A DNA stretch of 64,000 nucleotides from Suillus spraguei. Lineage: Eukaryota > Basidiomycota > Agaricomycetes > Boletales > Suillaceae. The position numbers were made by a program, and so were the translations under genes. Below the pieces are notes generated by a model, which saw nothing but the letters and a program-made list of their open reading frames with translations, searched no databases and was not told the origin of the DNA. The stretch is taken from positions 1 to 64,000 of the forward strand of contig JABCPU010000225.1 in NCBI GenBank assembly GCA_016800925.1. The letters run 5' to 3'. Below are positions 1-10,927 of the stretch, in pieces (the stretch's first letter is position 1; each line of letters begins with the position of its first letter).

Positions 1-2
1 AC

Positions 3-1347
3 GGCCTCCTATACCTCAATGAATGCTTGGTCATCCCTCGCGTAATGGACCTGCGAGAGGCAATATTCCATTTGGCGCACAACCAACTGGGTCATTTCGA
101 AATTGACAAATCCTACGCAGCAATCTGGGAATTGTATTATTGGCCAAATATGAGGCGAGATCTCGAGGAGAGCTACATACCAGCATGTTTCAGATTGTGT
201 GAGAAACAAGAGTTGAACGACAAAACCAGCTGGCCCCCTACACCCTCTGCCTGTGCCTGATCACAGAGGTGAATCAGTCGCGATCGACTTCATCAGACCC
301 TTACCAACAGAAAAGGGGTTCAACGGAATCATGACGATCACAGACCGTCTGGGCGCAGACATCAGACTAGTGCCTTGTCGAATGAACATGAAGGCTCGCG
401 AGGTCACGAACCTCTTCTTCGATCACTGGTACTGCGAGAACAGACTGCCACTAAGTATAATCTCCGATCGTGACAAGTTGTTCACCAGCAAGTTTTGGAA
501 GGCGCTACACCATCTCACTGGGGTAAAATTGAAAATGTCAACGGCTTACCACCCACAGACTGACGGGGCAAGTGAACATACTAACAAAACCATTGACCAA
601 ACCCTTAGATACTTCGTGGACCGACACCAAATAGGTTGGGTAAACGCCCTACCATGGGTCAGGTTCAATCTAATGTCAACAATCAATGCATCAACTGGAT
701 ACACACCATTCCACCTACACCTTGGAAGAACACCACGTCTCCTACCACCACTGACTACAGAACAGATTCAGACCACAAGAGACGACTTCCCAATGGACAT
801 CGTGAACGCACTCGAGGCGATCAAATCATTGAAGACCAACGTAGCTGACGCACACGATGCCCTATTAGCTTCGCGAATTGCACAGGCAAACACCGCAAAC
901 ACTCACAGAAACAACAAACCCTCATTCAAAATTGGTGACTTCATATACCTCTCAATGGCCAACAGAAGACGAGAATATCTTAACGGAAATAACAAATGAG
1001 TAGCAAAATTCATGCCGCGGTTAGACGGCCCATACACAATTGTGTCTGCGAACCCTGAGTCGTCAACTTATACTCTAGACTTGCCCGATCATACTAACGT
1101 ATATCCTACCTTTCATGTCTCCGAACTGAAGCGACACATGCCCAACAATGCCAAACTCTACCCTTCGCGAGAGTTACAGTGTCCAGGCCCCATCGTTACG
1201 AAGTCCGGGACTGAAGAATGGGAAATAGAGAAAGTACTCGACAGCAGAACATGCGGACGTGGACAACAGTATCTCATTCGTTGGCATGGCTACAGTCCAG
1301 AAGCGGACATTTGGGTACCTGGAAGAGAGCTTGAAGACACACAATGA
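3..1347 (+). pseudogene. gypsy-1 integrase and chromodomain, decayed (left arm copy)
   Basis: The frames encode the C-terminal part of a Ty3/gypsy polyprotein. There is an end of the integrase zinc-binding region, then the integrase core (about 253-999) with the third-domain pattern around YHPQTDG and its acidic residue in ASEHTN. A chromodomain follows (about 1012-1347, ending near WHGYSPEADIWVP). Two in-frame TGA stops break it, near 213 (after RNKS) and near 998 (after NGNNK). Both would be CGA arginine codons before a C-to-T change, and both are shared with the right-arm copy, so they predate the duplication. The integrase should not be functional. Confidence 0.9.
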
Positions 1348-1467
1348 CTGAACAAGTCGCGTCAGACAACGCTCGTACGAGGACTGATGAAAACACATCC
1401 ATCAAGATATGCATTCCAGCATGAAAAGATATGCACACCGGAGAGAATGTTTCAAAGGATGAGAGGG

Positions 1468-1680
1468 TGTAAGCTGACCGCATACAACACGCTTACATCA
1501 TCATATATCACGTGGCCGATCCCCTTATATTCCGCCACTTTCATATTGTTCAGACTAGACTTGGGTCTCCTACCTACCATCACATACTCATTAGTACAAT
1601 GCTCAAAGAATCCACAGTTTCATCCTGTTACTTTCGCCCATTCGTTTAGTGTTCCTCGCGGTTTCCCGAGCAAGGTTCCA
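1468..1680 (+). repeat. gypsy-1 LTR, left arm copy
   Basis: The 213-bp LTR begins TGTAAGCTGACC and ends TTCCA, preceded by a purine-rich tract (AAAGGATGAGAGGG, 1454-1467) that fits a polypurine tract. It matches 9652-9865 and 24078-24291 in reverse complement. The next bases, GAGAT, are the target-site copy that reads ATCTC beside the right-arm element. Confidence 0.9.
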
Positions 1681-1719
1681 GAGATAATGGTATTATATTG
1701 ATATTGCTGTCCAGAACTA

Positions 1720-1759
1720 CTAGTTTAGGGTTCGGGATGCATTTCGAACCCTAAACTAG
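1720..1759. other. Perfect 15-bp hairpin
   Basis: CTAGTTTAGGGTTCG (1720-1734) is followed after a 10-nt loop by its exact complement (1745-1759). It lies between the Plavaka 3' end and the gypsy-1 LTR, and is repeated at 9573-9612. It may mark a transposon terminus, but I could not match it to a partner at the other end. Confidence 0.8.
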
Positions 1760-1845
1760 GGCCGTTTGTGACAACTGTTGTAGCTTCCACATGAATTCAA
1801 AATCATTTGTGCTGTAACTACTAGGATGAGCTATTGATACTGTAT

Positions 1846-4800
1846 CTACGTGAACTCTGTGCTAAATGTATGATAACTTTCCTTATCTGCGAAGCTGTTC
1901 ATAAAAAACCAGTCATAGCTCTCCAAACAAGTGGCTGAAGAAATCTTCTCGTCCACCTTGCTACCATATTCTGGTATCAATTCAACAGCGTGTGTTACAT
2001 CCACCAATGATACCACACCCCACACCTATAGTGTTTGCAATGTTCGTCTACTGTGTATGTGTGCTCTACCATCCACATTGCAAGTTTGGGACGATTGTTG
2101 GAATTAGCGATGAAATGGAAGAATTGGACGTAGAGGAGCAGACTAGAAAGGAATGTTGGCAGCACCAGGTCAGATGCCCGTGAAATCTTTGGCTGAAAAA
2201 TAAGCCAAACTTGTGCAACATGACTGGCTGAAAATAATATCGAGTTAGGTTGAAACACGACTTCAACAATAGACTTACTACTTTGCCATCATCGCCTGTG
2301 ATATTTATTAGGACAGTATCACAGTTTTCTGAGGAGGAATGCATCACTTGGTGGGTACGCTTGTATCACTCTGCTTGGCATGATGACTCGTGACTGGAAG
2401 CAGAGTGAAGTTGTAGTCAAAATTTGTTCCACATGCAAAAGTGACCATATCTATGATCCCAACGGGTGTGCTCGCCAGTGGAGAGAGATAGCCAATTAAT
2501 AAACTGAGAGAGTGCATGATTGAAGTTGACAAGTGAATATTTGGTTTGAATACTGACAGGCATCAGGGCATTGAAATCTGGTTTTGAAGTCAGATGAAAG
2601 GCAGTGAGAGCATCTCCAGAAAGAACACCCTTGAGAAAATGATTCTGAACTGGTCGAGGTCCATGAACAGAATGTGCTTCATCAGGGAGAACACAAGAAA
2701 CCCAAGAAAGTGATGGATTGACAATTGTTACTGTTACAGTCATACGTGCCCCTATTCATTTTCTCATCTCCTTTACTTTGTATATTACATAACGTGACTC
2801 TGACTCATATGCTCAACACATCTGTACTATAGTTGCCTTCCTTCTTTGGATACGCACATATGTTCTCACGTCTCTTTTTGTCCATGTGCACATATTGGCC
2901 TATTTAAGCACGTTGTACTACGCTTGTATACTTTACTTTAATCTTACTGGGTTTTACCTGGAACATCCTTCACTTAGGTCTCCAACCTAAGTCGTCTTGA
3001 ATCGTCTCTAAGTCTAAGCACTCCTTAGCCTTAGTCTCTATTCTCATAAGAACCTCTTAGACTTGTCTTTGAGGCTGAACCCTTGATAGTACTCAAAACG
3101 CGTTCCTTCTACTTTCACCTTGTCCTCTTCTAGACATTGTAGAACTTCCCAGCAGACCATCTGTGTCTTTTCACTGTCGCTGGTGACGCCACCCCAGTTC
3201 GTAACAGTTACATCTTCATCTTCAGTACATATAGCATTGATGAGTGTTGTGCCACGAGAATAGAATAGCACATACAGGTCAAATAACTCCATTGACTCCT
3301 GGCGACTGAGAATCCGTATGCACTGCTCTGTAAAGTCATCAGATTGCCGACTTGTGCATGCAAAGAGATGCTTGCAGTGTGTGATGAGTAAGCACTCTGT
3401 TGTGTCAACTGAAAACTGCATCAAAGAGCCCAGTCTCTCAACTGTGCATCTGAAGCTTTGCAATAGCTCTAGTTTTGGGATTAAAAAATCTTTTTTTGCA
3501 CCCTTCTTTCCCCTCCTTGCCTCAGCATCGATGATAGCATCCTTGAATACATGAAAGTCTACAAGTGCCTGAACCATCAATTGTAGGGAATCGGGAGAAT
3601 GAACAGGATTCTGGGCGAGATAAATGAACTCTACGAGGGCATAAATTGAACAAACGAATCTGGGTGGAGTGGCGCCTGTGATTGAAGCAACAATGGTACA
3701 TTGGATATCTCAGTGCTCACATCCTGTCATTTGGTCGACATGGGTAACACCTTTGGTGAAGTTGTGTGTTCCCACCCACTTATGCTGAACCATGAAGTGA
3801 GCATCGAGCTCGTGTTTTCCTATCATCTCCTTGATCCAATTGAGCGGATGGTCTGCAAAAAACTTGATGCAAGTATGCAAAACTTCACTAGTAAGAAAGA
3901 CAGATGGGCATGCATACATCCAATCATGCCAATATGGCATGTGAACTCTGGACAGGTGAACCACTTTTTCTGCCTTCTGGAATGCATCAAGATCCCAAAA
4001 ATCGACCTCCTGGGAGACCTCATAGATGAGTTGTAGCATATGTTGTCCAGTATGAGGAGGGTAGAGAACTCCATCACCAAAATTTTCTTGTATCGCCATA
4101 GTTATGGGAGACACATTTTTGCTGACTGTGGTGATCATGGTAGCCTCTGGCAGGTCACATACATGAGCAACAAGTGGCGTAAAGACATAATGAATGTATT
4201 GAGAAGGATCAGACATAAAACAACCATCCTTCACTGTGACCTTGAGGCTGGCACACACAAGATCAACACATTTATGCCATAGTCTTGCCTGCAGAATGCC
4301 CTGATAGTCAGGATGCACGTGAAACTTAGCAATGGGCATGTAAGCAATACAACGCCAAGCTCATAGTGTGGCCTTGGAGCGAACTTCTGAATCAAGGTTA
4401 CTGATTGTGATAAAGAGTGGGTGCATCTCTAGCCCTCCAGTGGTGCGTGTCACAGGCATTTTATCTGACCTCAAGATGATTGGTACTTGTGTAGCACCAA
4501 CTGGGAAATGGTCCTAAGAACACAGAATCAATCTTTGAACAGTAAACTTAACAGATAAAATTGACCTGGATTTTCCATGCCATATCAGTGCTCATATAAT
4601 CCCCATATTCTCGTTGACCTCCAGTGTTGACAACATGTGGCTGAAAGGTAATGTGATTGGCAAAAACAGGATCACTGAAGAGCTGCTTGACGACCTCTAA
4701 AGCATCACGCCAGATGAGCTGCATAGGATAAGTAGTCTTATAGCCCATAAACTCTATGTTTGAGACCTTCCATGGCACAAATGATGGCAGTGCATCAATC

Positions 4801-5324
4801 CAGTCTAGAAGTTGATCCATCGAGGAGAAAGATGGTCTTGGGCGGGTGTGAAACTGTAAGCACAGAGTCAGACCTGTCAAATAGCGCTCCAAGTTGAGTC
4901 CTACCCATTTCAACTTCAAAAACTTGTTGATCTGAGTTTGAGTCAGGTTTTCAACCAAAAATCTTCCCAATTCCCACTCTCCTTTGTCATGAAAAGGGTA
5001 ATAAGTATTGATTTTTCTCCGATAATCATATGGATCTTCTTGCAACCTGTTGAATAGGTTTTTTCCAACACCAAAGATATAGCCAGATTGAGGATGATAA
5101 TAGCCAGTGGTAGATGATGGTGATGATTTAGAACCTCACAAACCAGGTGGAATTGGGAATTGTTGTGGACGGACGTGATTTGTGAGGCCAACAGGTAGAC
5201 TAAGAATTAAGATGCAGAATGATTGCCTCAATAGAAGGGAATTTCCCATTACAGTTTGGACAAAGCCTGGTGAAGGTATGTCAGTCTGTACAGTTATGAT
5301 CATAAAGATACTCACATGTACCAA
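1846..5324 (-). pseudogene. Plavaka-type (CACTA-like) transposase, decayed, with a solo LTR inside
   Basis: Read on the minus strand, fragments follow the order I know for Plavaka transposases of Agaricomycetes. There is a C2H2-like finger near 5250 (CPNCNGKFPSIEAIILHL), then a segment with YYPFHDKGEWELGRFL (5045-4548), VPIILRSDK near 4480, the segment at 4339-3710 containing HKCVDLVC, and IPKLELLQSFRC near 3470. After the LTR comes HGPRPVQNHFLKG near 2660, then a C-terminus around MNSFADKESYHTF, ending at 1846. An in-frame TGA near 4350 and the LTR at 2732-3206 break it. The family mobilises DNA by cut-and-paste; this copy looks dead. The 5' start and introns are not settled. Confidence 0.8.
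2732..3206 (+). repeat. Solo LTR of the gypsy-2 family, inside the Plavaka transposase
   Basis: This 475-bp LTR starts TGTTACAG and ends TTCGTAACA. It is flanked by a 5-bp duplication GTTAC (2727-2731 and 3207-3211). It is close to the gypsy-2 LTR and keeps the TATTTAAG box and the ACTTTAATCTT block. No internal sequence is left, as expected after LTR-LTR recombination. Removing LTR plus one TSD restores the transposase reading frame (EDEDVTIVNP). Confidence 0.95.
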
Positions 5325-5520
5325 AAGTTCCTGTGCAAGTCTTTCCTTGTCAAAGCTTTGCTAATGTTGCAATGCAGAAACCAGCAAATAGTCTTTGAGA
5401 CTCTGCAGACTGTGCATTCACAAGGTATTGCCATACTGATATCAGCCTATAGGATTAGCAGGTCTCTTCCATATATCAGTATGTTTATCCTCATCATTGA
5501 GTTCAGAGTTCTTATAGACA

Positions 5521-6417
5521 ATGTCATCTCCATGTCAGCACAGCAGTTCTCTCCCAGTTTCATCTCCTCCTCGTTCAAGCAGTCCCTTCAGCCCTCCTTC
5601 AAGCAGCCCCCCATCTTCTCTTCTGTCCAGTCACTCCAGTAGATGTCCTCCTACTCCTGGATCACTTCTTTTTTATTATAGCTCAAAGATAGGGAGCTCT
5701 CCTGATACAATGCACTCTGACATGCACTCCAACTTGTGTACTTCACCACAAACCACACAGCTGCCTAAGCCTGCTGGAGATACAGATAGTGTATTTTTTG
5801 ATCCATCTGGCTCTCCAAACCCAGAATGTGCTGCTCAATGCCAGTTCATATACAACAGGATGAACAAGAAGCAGTCACCATATCCCATGTATCCAGCTCC
5901 CATTGAGCTCCATTATGCAGCCTGTTTCTTGGGGGGAGAGCACAACCCATATGTATCATTTGACGCACAATATATTTCTTCTATCAATGTACAAAGACTA
6001 ACTTTTGAATTTAAGCATGCTGGATACTTGGAAAATGGCCTTGTGAAACTGTGTCCATCAACTTTATACAAAGGATATAAAGTCAAACTCGCCGCTCACA
6101 AGACTGCCCGCCAGCGACTTGTGGTAACTGCGTGGGAAATTGAGGAATCTGAATGTTTCACTGCATTCCTTGATGCCCTGCATGCTGAAAATGAAGACCA
6201 ACTGGGATTGGCGGACAAGGAGTTACAGAAGTTTAGGACAGTTTTTTCTGAGCATGACTGCATGCAAGTTGACGATGATAGAGATTATCTTCAAGCCATC
6301 TATGAAGATGAATGCGAAATTCTTTGTGTTACCTCAGCCCAAGCTGAACAGATCTCAAAGATCTTAGGTTCATGGGTCAAAGATGCATTCTTGCAATCCG
6401 GAGCTGCAGGATCGTGA
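5521..6417 (+). CDS. Hypothetical protein divergent from the Plavaka transposase
   Basis: An open frame of 298 codons runs opposite to the transposase and starts about 200 bp upstream of its finger exon. The first 70 or so residues are very rich in serine and proline. The rest is mixed and acidic, with a run such as FKHAGYLENGLVKLC and an acidic stretch (DDDRDYLQAIYEDECEIL) near the end. I do not recognise a domain. Its position suggests an accessory gene of the Plavaka element, but this is inference. It has no counterpart in the right arm, because the arm begins after the middle of the transposase. It could also be a host fragment. Confidence 0.45.
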   Translation: MSSPCQHSSSLPVSSPPRSSSPFSPPSSSPPSSLLSSHSSRCPPTPGSLLFYYSSKIGSSPDTMHSDMHSNLCTSPQTTQLPKPAGDTDSVFFDPSGSPNPECAAQCQFIYNRMNKKQSPYPMYPAPIELHYAACFLGGEHNPYVSFDAQYISSINVQRLTFEFKHAGYLENGLVKLCPSTLYKGYKVKLAAHKTARQRLVVTAWEIEESECFTAFLDALHAENEDQLGLADKELQKFRTVFSEHDCMQVDDDRDYLQAIYEDECEILCVTSAQAEQISKILGSWVKDAFLQSGAAGS

Positions 6418-6689
6418 CCCCATAGTCTTGAGATTCTTGATGATGAAGACGTTCTAGACAGTTCCGAAGATCTGGATTTTGAAGAAGAGTGTCCCAGGGT
6501 GGGGGCTGGTGAAGCATTGTAAAGATACAATTTAGCCTGGGCTGTAGATAAACCACGGCCTGAGCTAGTATGTGAGTCTTGTGCTCTACCTAGTCTGCTT
6601 CACTTGCAAAGGCAAGAACGTTGACCCTAAAGGGAATGCTAAGTTAGTATAGTTCAATAATGCCCAACCTGTGGTGCAAGAATGCTGTC

Positions 6690-6925
6690 GGAGGTAGCGA
6701 GATGCTAGCGGTGACCTCCAGTCCATGGGAAACTTGTGGTAAAACTAGCGGTAAGCGTGGGAATGCGATAGACAAGCGGTAGTGTGAATGGTAAAACTGC
6801 GGTAAGCGTGGGAACTTCTGTGGTAAAACAAGCAGTAGTGTAGCGGTGAAGCGTGAGAAAGTGCTAGCGCTAGCAGTGAAGCGCGGGAAAGTGGTAAAGA
6901 GTGGTGGTGCATGCAGCGGTAAAGC
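6690..6925. repeat. Short degenerate direct repeats
   Basis: Variants of GCGGTAAGCGTGGGAA recur, often preceded by GGTAAAAC: clear copies lie at 6738-6763 and 6789-6813, with diverged ones at 6842-6859 and about 6872-6890. Such clusters are typical of the subterminal zones of CACTA-like elements. The position beyond the 5' end of the transposase fits that reading, but no terminal inverted repeat was found. Confidence 0.55.
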
Positions 6926-7722
6926 AATTCTTAAAGAAACAGTGACTTCAGTAAAGGACTTTATTTCATAGTGACAGTAGTGGTGACTATTCCTAAGTAC
7001 TGTGTGTACTATAGGAGGGAAGTAAGGAAAGAGTACGGGTACCTAGGAATTTTATACGAAAGGAATAGCGGTGAGACTGGATGGACATTGGACGGATGGT
7101 GAATCTTGCTTGAGGATTCCAAATGTGTTCACGGAGATTGCCGAAGATCACTGCTTCGCAGGAAAGTTGCCGTAGTACAGCCGCTAAGCTGCAATGAGGC
7201 CTCCGGAGTGTGGAACGATACCGTTAGATAGGGGTAATGCATGGTAAAGTGTCATGGCAAGGGACGGTGAAGCCGAAAGGTAAGGATAATGATAGCTGTG
7301 TGACACCTATATGAAAATGTGCTGTTTCAAGCTCAGCATGAGTTTGTTCGTCACAGCGTCTCATGATGGTGACTAGTGCGACCATGTCAACTCAATTGGT
7401 GGTTATCCAGCCACATGCCCTTCCAATCACAGTATGTGAAACAAATTTCTTGATATCACTTTACACAACTGATCAATTAATAGGACATGTAATATGCATG
7501 CTGTAGTAGTGCTGTTTGATTATGACCACCCCATATTGTATTGGTTTGTCACCCACATGCTTTACTTTTATATCTTACCCCTTCATCTTACCCTTCTCCA
7601 GCATTTTCTCGCTGTTTTTGATGACACATGTCTTGTTTAAGTATGATTTGTAGTAGAATGCTATATGGATATTTATCTGTATCCTTGACTCTTCTTGTTC
7701 CCTCAATTGTGGCTCTAGTATA
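6926..7722. other. Spacer of the inverted duplication, no gene recognised
   Basis: I see no protein, RNA or repeat that I can name here. The short open frames do not look like coding sequence. The stretch ends at the TA dinucleotide (7721-7722) before the orphan Tc1 end. Confidence 0.5.
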
Positions 7723-7787
7723 CAGTGGCTCAAAAAACTGTCCGCATGTTTTGGCATTTTTCACTATCTATAATATTGTGTGAGAAC
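7723..7787 (+). mobile_element. Orphan 65-bp terminus of a Tc1-type element at the duplication junction
   Basis: CAGTGGCTCAAAAAACTGTC and the following bases match the outer 65 bp of the intact Tc1-type element at 19113. It is preceded by the TA expected of a target site. It ends abruptly after GTGTGAGAAC, where the right arm of the inverted duplication begins. The rest of the transposon is absent. Confidence 0.9.
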
Positions 7788-9486
7788 CTATCATCGATGC
7801 TGAGGCAAGGAGGGGAAAGAAGGGTGCAAAAAAAGATTTTTTTATCCCAAAACTAGAGCTATTGCAAAGCTTCAGATGCACAGTTGAGAGACTGGGCTCT
7901 TTGATGCAGTTTTCAGTTGACACAACAGAGTGCTTACTCATCACACACTGCAAGCATCTCTTCTCTTTGCATGCACAAGTCGGCAATCTGATGACTTTAC
8001 AGAGCAGTGCATACGGATTCTCAGTCGCCAGGAGTCAATGGAGTTATTTGACCTGTATGTGCTATTCTATTCTCGTGGCACAACACTCATCAATGCTATA
8101 TGTACTGAAGATGAAGATGTAAATGTTACGAACTGGGGTGGCATCACCAGCAACAGTGAAAAGACACAGATGGTCTGCTGGGAAGTTCTACAATGTCTAG
8201 AAGAGGACAAGGTGAAAGTAGAAGGAACGCGTTTTGAGTACTATCAAGGGTTCAGCCTCAAAGACAAGTCTAAGAGGTTCTTATGAGAATAGAGACTAAG
8301 GCTAAGGAGTGCTTAGACTTAGAGACGATTCAAGACGACTTAGGTTGGAGACCTAAGTGAAGGATGTTCCAGGTAAAACCCAGTAAGATTAAAGTAAAGT
8401 ATACAAGCGTAGTACAACGTGCTTAAATAGGCCAATATGTGCACACGGACAAAAAGAGACGTGAGAACATATGTGCGTATCCAAAGAAGGAAGGCAACTA
8501 TAGTACAGATGTGTTGAGCATATGAGTCAGAGTCACGTTATGTAATATACAAAGTAAAGGAGATGAGAAAATGAATAGGGGCACGTATGACTGTAACAGT
8601 AACAATTGTCAATCCAGCACTTTCTTGGGTTTCTTGTGTTCTCCCTGATGAAGCACATTCTGTTCATGGACCTCGACCAGTTCAGAATCATTTTCTCAAG
8701 GGTGTTCTTTCTGGAGATGCTCTCACTGCCTTTCATCTGACTTCAAAACCAGATTTCAATGCCCTGATGCCTGTCAGTATTCAAACCAAATATTCACTTG
8801 TCAACTTCAATCATGCACTCTCTCAGTTTATTAATTGGCTATCTCTCTCCACTGGCGAGCACACCCGTTGGGATCATAGATATGGTCACTTTTGCATGTG
8901 GAACAAATTTTGACTACAACTTCACTCTGCGTTCCAGTCACGAGTCATCATGCCAAGCAGAGTGATACAAGCGTACCCACCAAGTGATGCATTCCTCCTC
9001 AGAAACTGTGATACTGTCCTAATAAATATCACAGGCGATGATGGCTAAAGTAGTAAGTCTATTGTTGAAGTCGTGTTTCAACCTAACTCGATATTATTTT
9101 CAGCCAGTCATGTTGCACAAGTTTGGCTTATTTTTCAGCCAAAGATTTCACGGGCATCTGACCTGGTGCTGCCAACATTCCTTTCTAGTCTGCTCCTCTA
9201 CGTCCAATTCTTCCATTTCATCGCTAATTCCAACAATCGTCCCAAACTTGCAATGTGGATGGTAGAGCACACATACACAGTAGACGAACATTGCAAACAC
9301 TATAGGTGTGGCGGTGTGGTATCATTGGTGGATGTAACACACGCTGTTGAATTGATACCAGAATATGGTAGCAAGGTGGACGAGAAGATTTCTTCAGCCA
9401 CTTGTTTGGAGAGCTATGACTGGTTTTTTATGAACAGCTTCGCAGATAAGGAAAGTTATCATACATTTAGCACAGAGTTCACGTAG
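7788..9486 (+). pseudogene. Plavaka transposase C-terminal half, inverted duplicate
   Basis: This is the reverse-complement copy of 1846-3537, truncated at its 5' side by the duplication junction so that it starts inside AIIDAEARRGKKGAKKD. It carries the same solo LTR (8124-8598). A 5-nt duplication near 7962 and single-base insertions near 8933 and 9048 disturb the frame further. The C-terminus (HAVELIPEYGSKVDEKISS, then NSFADKESYHTF) is readable up to the stop at 9486. It is not functional. Confidence 0.85.
8124..8598 (-). repeat. Solo LTR, inverted duplicate of the one at 2732
   Basis: 475 bp, the same length as its partner at 2732-3206. The TSD copies read GTAAA (8119-8123) and GTAAC (8599-8603), one having mutated. 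Its presence in both arms shows that the LTR insertion and its collapse to a solo LTR happened before the inverted duplication. Confidence 0.93.
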
Positions 9487-9651
9487 ATACAGTATCAATA
9501 GCTCATCCTAGTAGTTACAGCACAAATGATTTTGAATTCATGTGGAAGCTACAACAGTTGTCACAAACGGCCCTAGTTTAGGGTTCGAAATGCATCCCGA
9601 ACCCTAAACTAGTAGTTCTGGACAGCAATATCAATATAATACCATTATCTC

Positions 9652-9865
9652 TGGAACCTTGCTCGGGAAACCGCGAGGAACACTAAACGAATTGGGCGAA
9701 AGTAACAGGATGAAACTGTGGATTCTTTGAGCATTGTACTAATGAGTATGTGATGGTAGGTAGGAGACCCAAGTCTAGTCTGAACAATATGAAAGTGGCG
9801 GAATATAAGGGGATCGGCCACGTGATATATGATGATGTAAGCGTGTTGTATGCGGTCAGCTTACA
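9652..9865 (-). repeat. gypsy-1 3' LTR
   Basis: 214 bp; on the minus strand it begins TGTAAGCTGACC and ends GGTTCCA. A purine-rich tract (complement of CCCTCTCATCCTTT) abuts it at 9866-9879, fitting a polypurine tract. Confidence 0.9.
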
Positions 9866-9985
9866 CCCTCTCATCCTTTGAAACATTCTCTCCGGTGTGC
9901 ATATCTTTTCATGCTGGAATGCATATCTTGATGGATGTGTTTTCATCAGTCCTCGTACGAGCGTTGTCTGACGCGACTTGTTCAG

Positions 9986-10253
9986 TCATTGTGTGTCTTC
10001 AAGCTCTCTTCCAGGTACCCAAATGTCCGCTTCTGGACTGTAGCCATGCCAACGAATGAGATACTGTTGTCCACGTCCGCATGTTCTGCTGTCGAGTACT
10101 TTCTCTATTTCCCATTCTTCAGTCCCGGACTTCGTAACGATGGGGCCTGGACACTGTAACTCTCGCGAAGGGTAGAGTTTGGCATTGTTGGGCATGTGTC
10201 GCTTCAGTTCGGAGACATGAAAGGTAGGATATACGTTAGTATGATCGGGCAAG
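9986..10253 (-). pseudogene. gypsy-1 chromodomain fragment
   Basis: The minus strand reads from the gypsy-2 junction through PDHTNVYPTFHVSELKRH to a chromodomain (YLIRWHGYSPEADIWVPGRE), ending at 9986. The upstream coding part lies at 17895-17962, on the other side of gypsy-2. Chromodomains guide integration of chromoviruses to particular chromatin; this one is cut from its integrase. Confidence 0.88.
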
Positions 10254-10729
10254 TGTTACAATCGTACGTGCCCCTATTCATTTTCCTATCTCATTTACCA
10301 TGTATATTACATAACATGACTCTGACTCATATGCTCAACGCATCTGTACTATAGTTGCCTTCCTTCTTTGGATACGCACTTACGTTCTCACACTTCTCTT
10401 GGTCTGTGCGCACATACTGGCCTATTTAAGCACAGTGTACTTGTAGTAGATTCCCTACTTTAATCTTACTGGGTTTTACCAGGAATCTCCTTCGCTTAGG
10501 TCTCCAACCTAAGTCGTCTTGAATCGTCTCTAAGTCTAAGCACTCCTTAGCCTTAGTCTCTATTCTCGCAGATACCTCTTAGACTTGTCTTTGAGGCTGA
10601 ACCCTTGATCGTACTCGGAACGCGTTCCTTGTACTTTCACCTTGTTCTCTTTTGAACATTGTAAGAACTTCCCAGCAGACCGTCTGTGTCTCTTCACTGT
10701 CGCTGGTGACGCCACCCCAGTTCGTAACA
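10254..10729 (+). repeat. gypsy-2 5' LTR
   Basis: 476 bp, TGTTAC...GTAACA. It contains a TATTTAAG box at 10423-10430 and, 34 nt later, the ACTTTAATCTT block (10457-10467) that pairs with the primer-binding site. Confidence 0.97.
10423..10467 (+). promoter_or_regulatory. gypsy-2 core promoter and predicted mRNA start
   Basis: TATTTAAG at 10423-10430 sits at the usual 30-35 nt before ACTTTAATCTT (10457-10467). If transcription starts at 10457, the first 11 nt of the RNA would pair with the PBS. The solo LTRs at 2732 and 35659 keep both motifs (the latter with TATATAAG). The start site itself is inferred. Confidence 0.6.
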
Positions 10730-10730
10730 A

Positions 10731-10741
10731 AAGATTAAAGT
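10731..10741 (+). other. gypsy-2 primer-binding site, self-priming type
   Basis: AAGATTAAAGT starts two bases after the 5' LTR and is the exact complement of ACTTTAATCTT in the LTR. In the Tf1/sushi group of Ty3/gypsy elements, reverse transcription is primed by an 11-nt fragment of the element's own mRNA 5' end; this arrangement fits that mechanism. I see no match to a tRNA 3' end. Confidence 0.65.
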
Positions 10742-10927
10742 CCATTTTGATCGTCGACTATTCAGTCTTCGACCCCGAACCCTGATCGCTTAGATCAGCA
10801 GACTAGCGTACGCGTACGCTGAGCAGATTGTCAAGAGAAGCCCTCTGACAGAAGAAAGCCCTGACGGACAGCAAGACAGCGCGTGTAGGCACCGAGAAAG
10901 TATAACTCACCAGAAGAATCATCAACC

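Larger units (their letters stand above)
1..3537. repeat. Left arm of a large inverted duplication
   Basis: This stretch is repeated in reverse complement at 7788-10253 plus 17895-18972. The two parts of the right arm are separated only by the gypsy-2 insertion. Base 1 pairs with base 18972, so the arm continues beyond the window. The arm holds the 3' end of gypsy-1, its LTR, the C-terminal part of a Plavaka transposase and a solo LTR. The arms are nearly identical, with a few substitutions and small indels: an extra T near 9048, an extra G near 8933 and a 5-nt duplication near 7962, all in the right arm. Confidence 0.95.

Noticed and set aside
7575..7757. Minus-strand frame beginning MPKHADSF
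   Set aside because: It starts inside the orphan Tc1 end and runs into unrelated sequence. The same start arises at every Tc1 terminus by chance.
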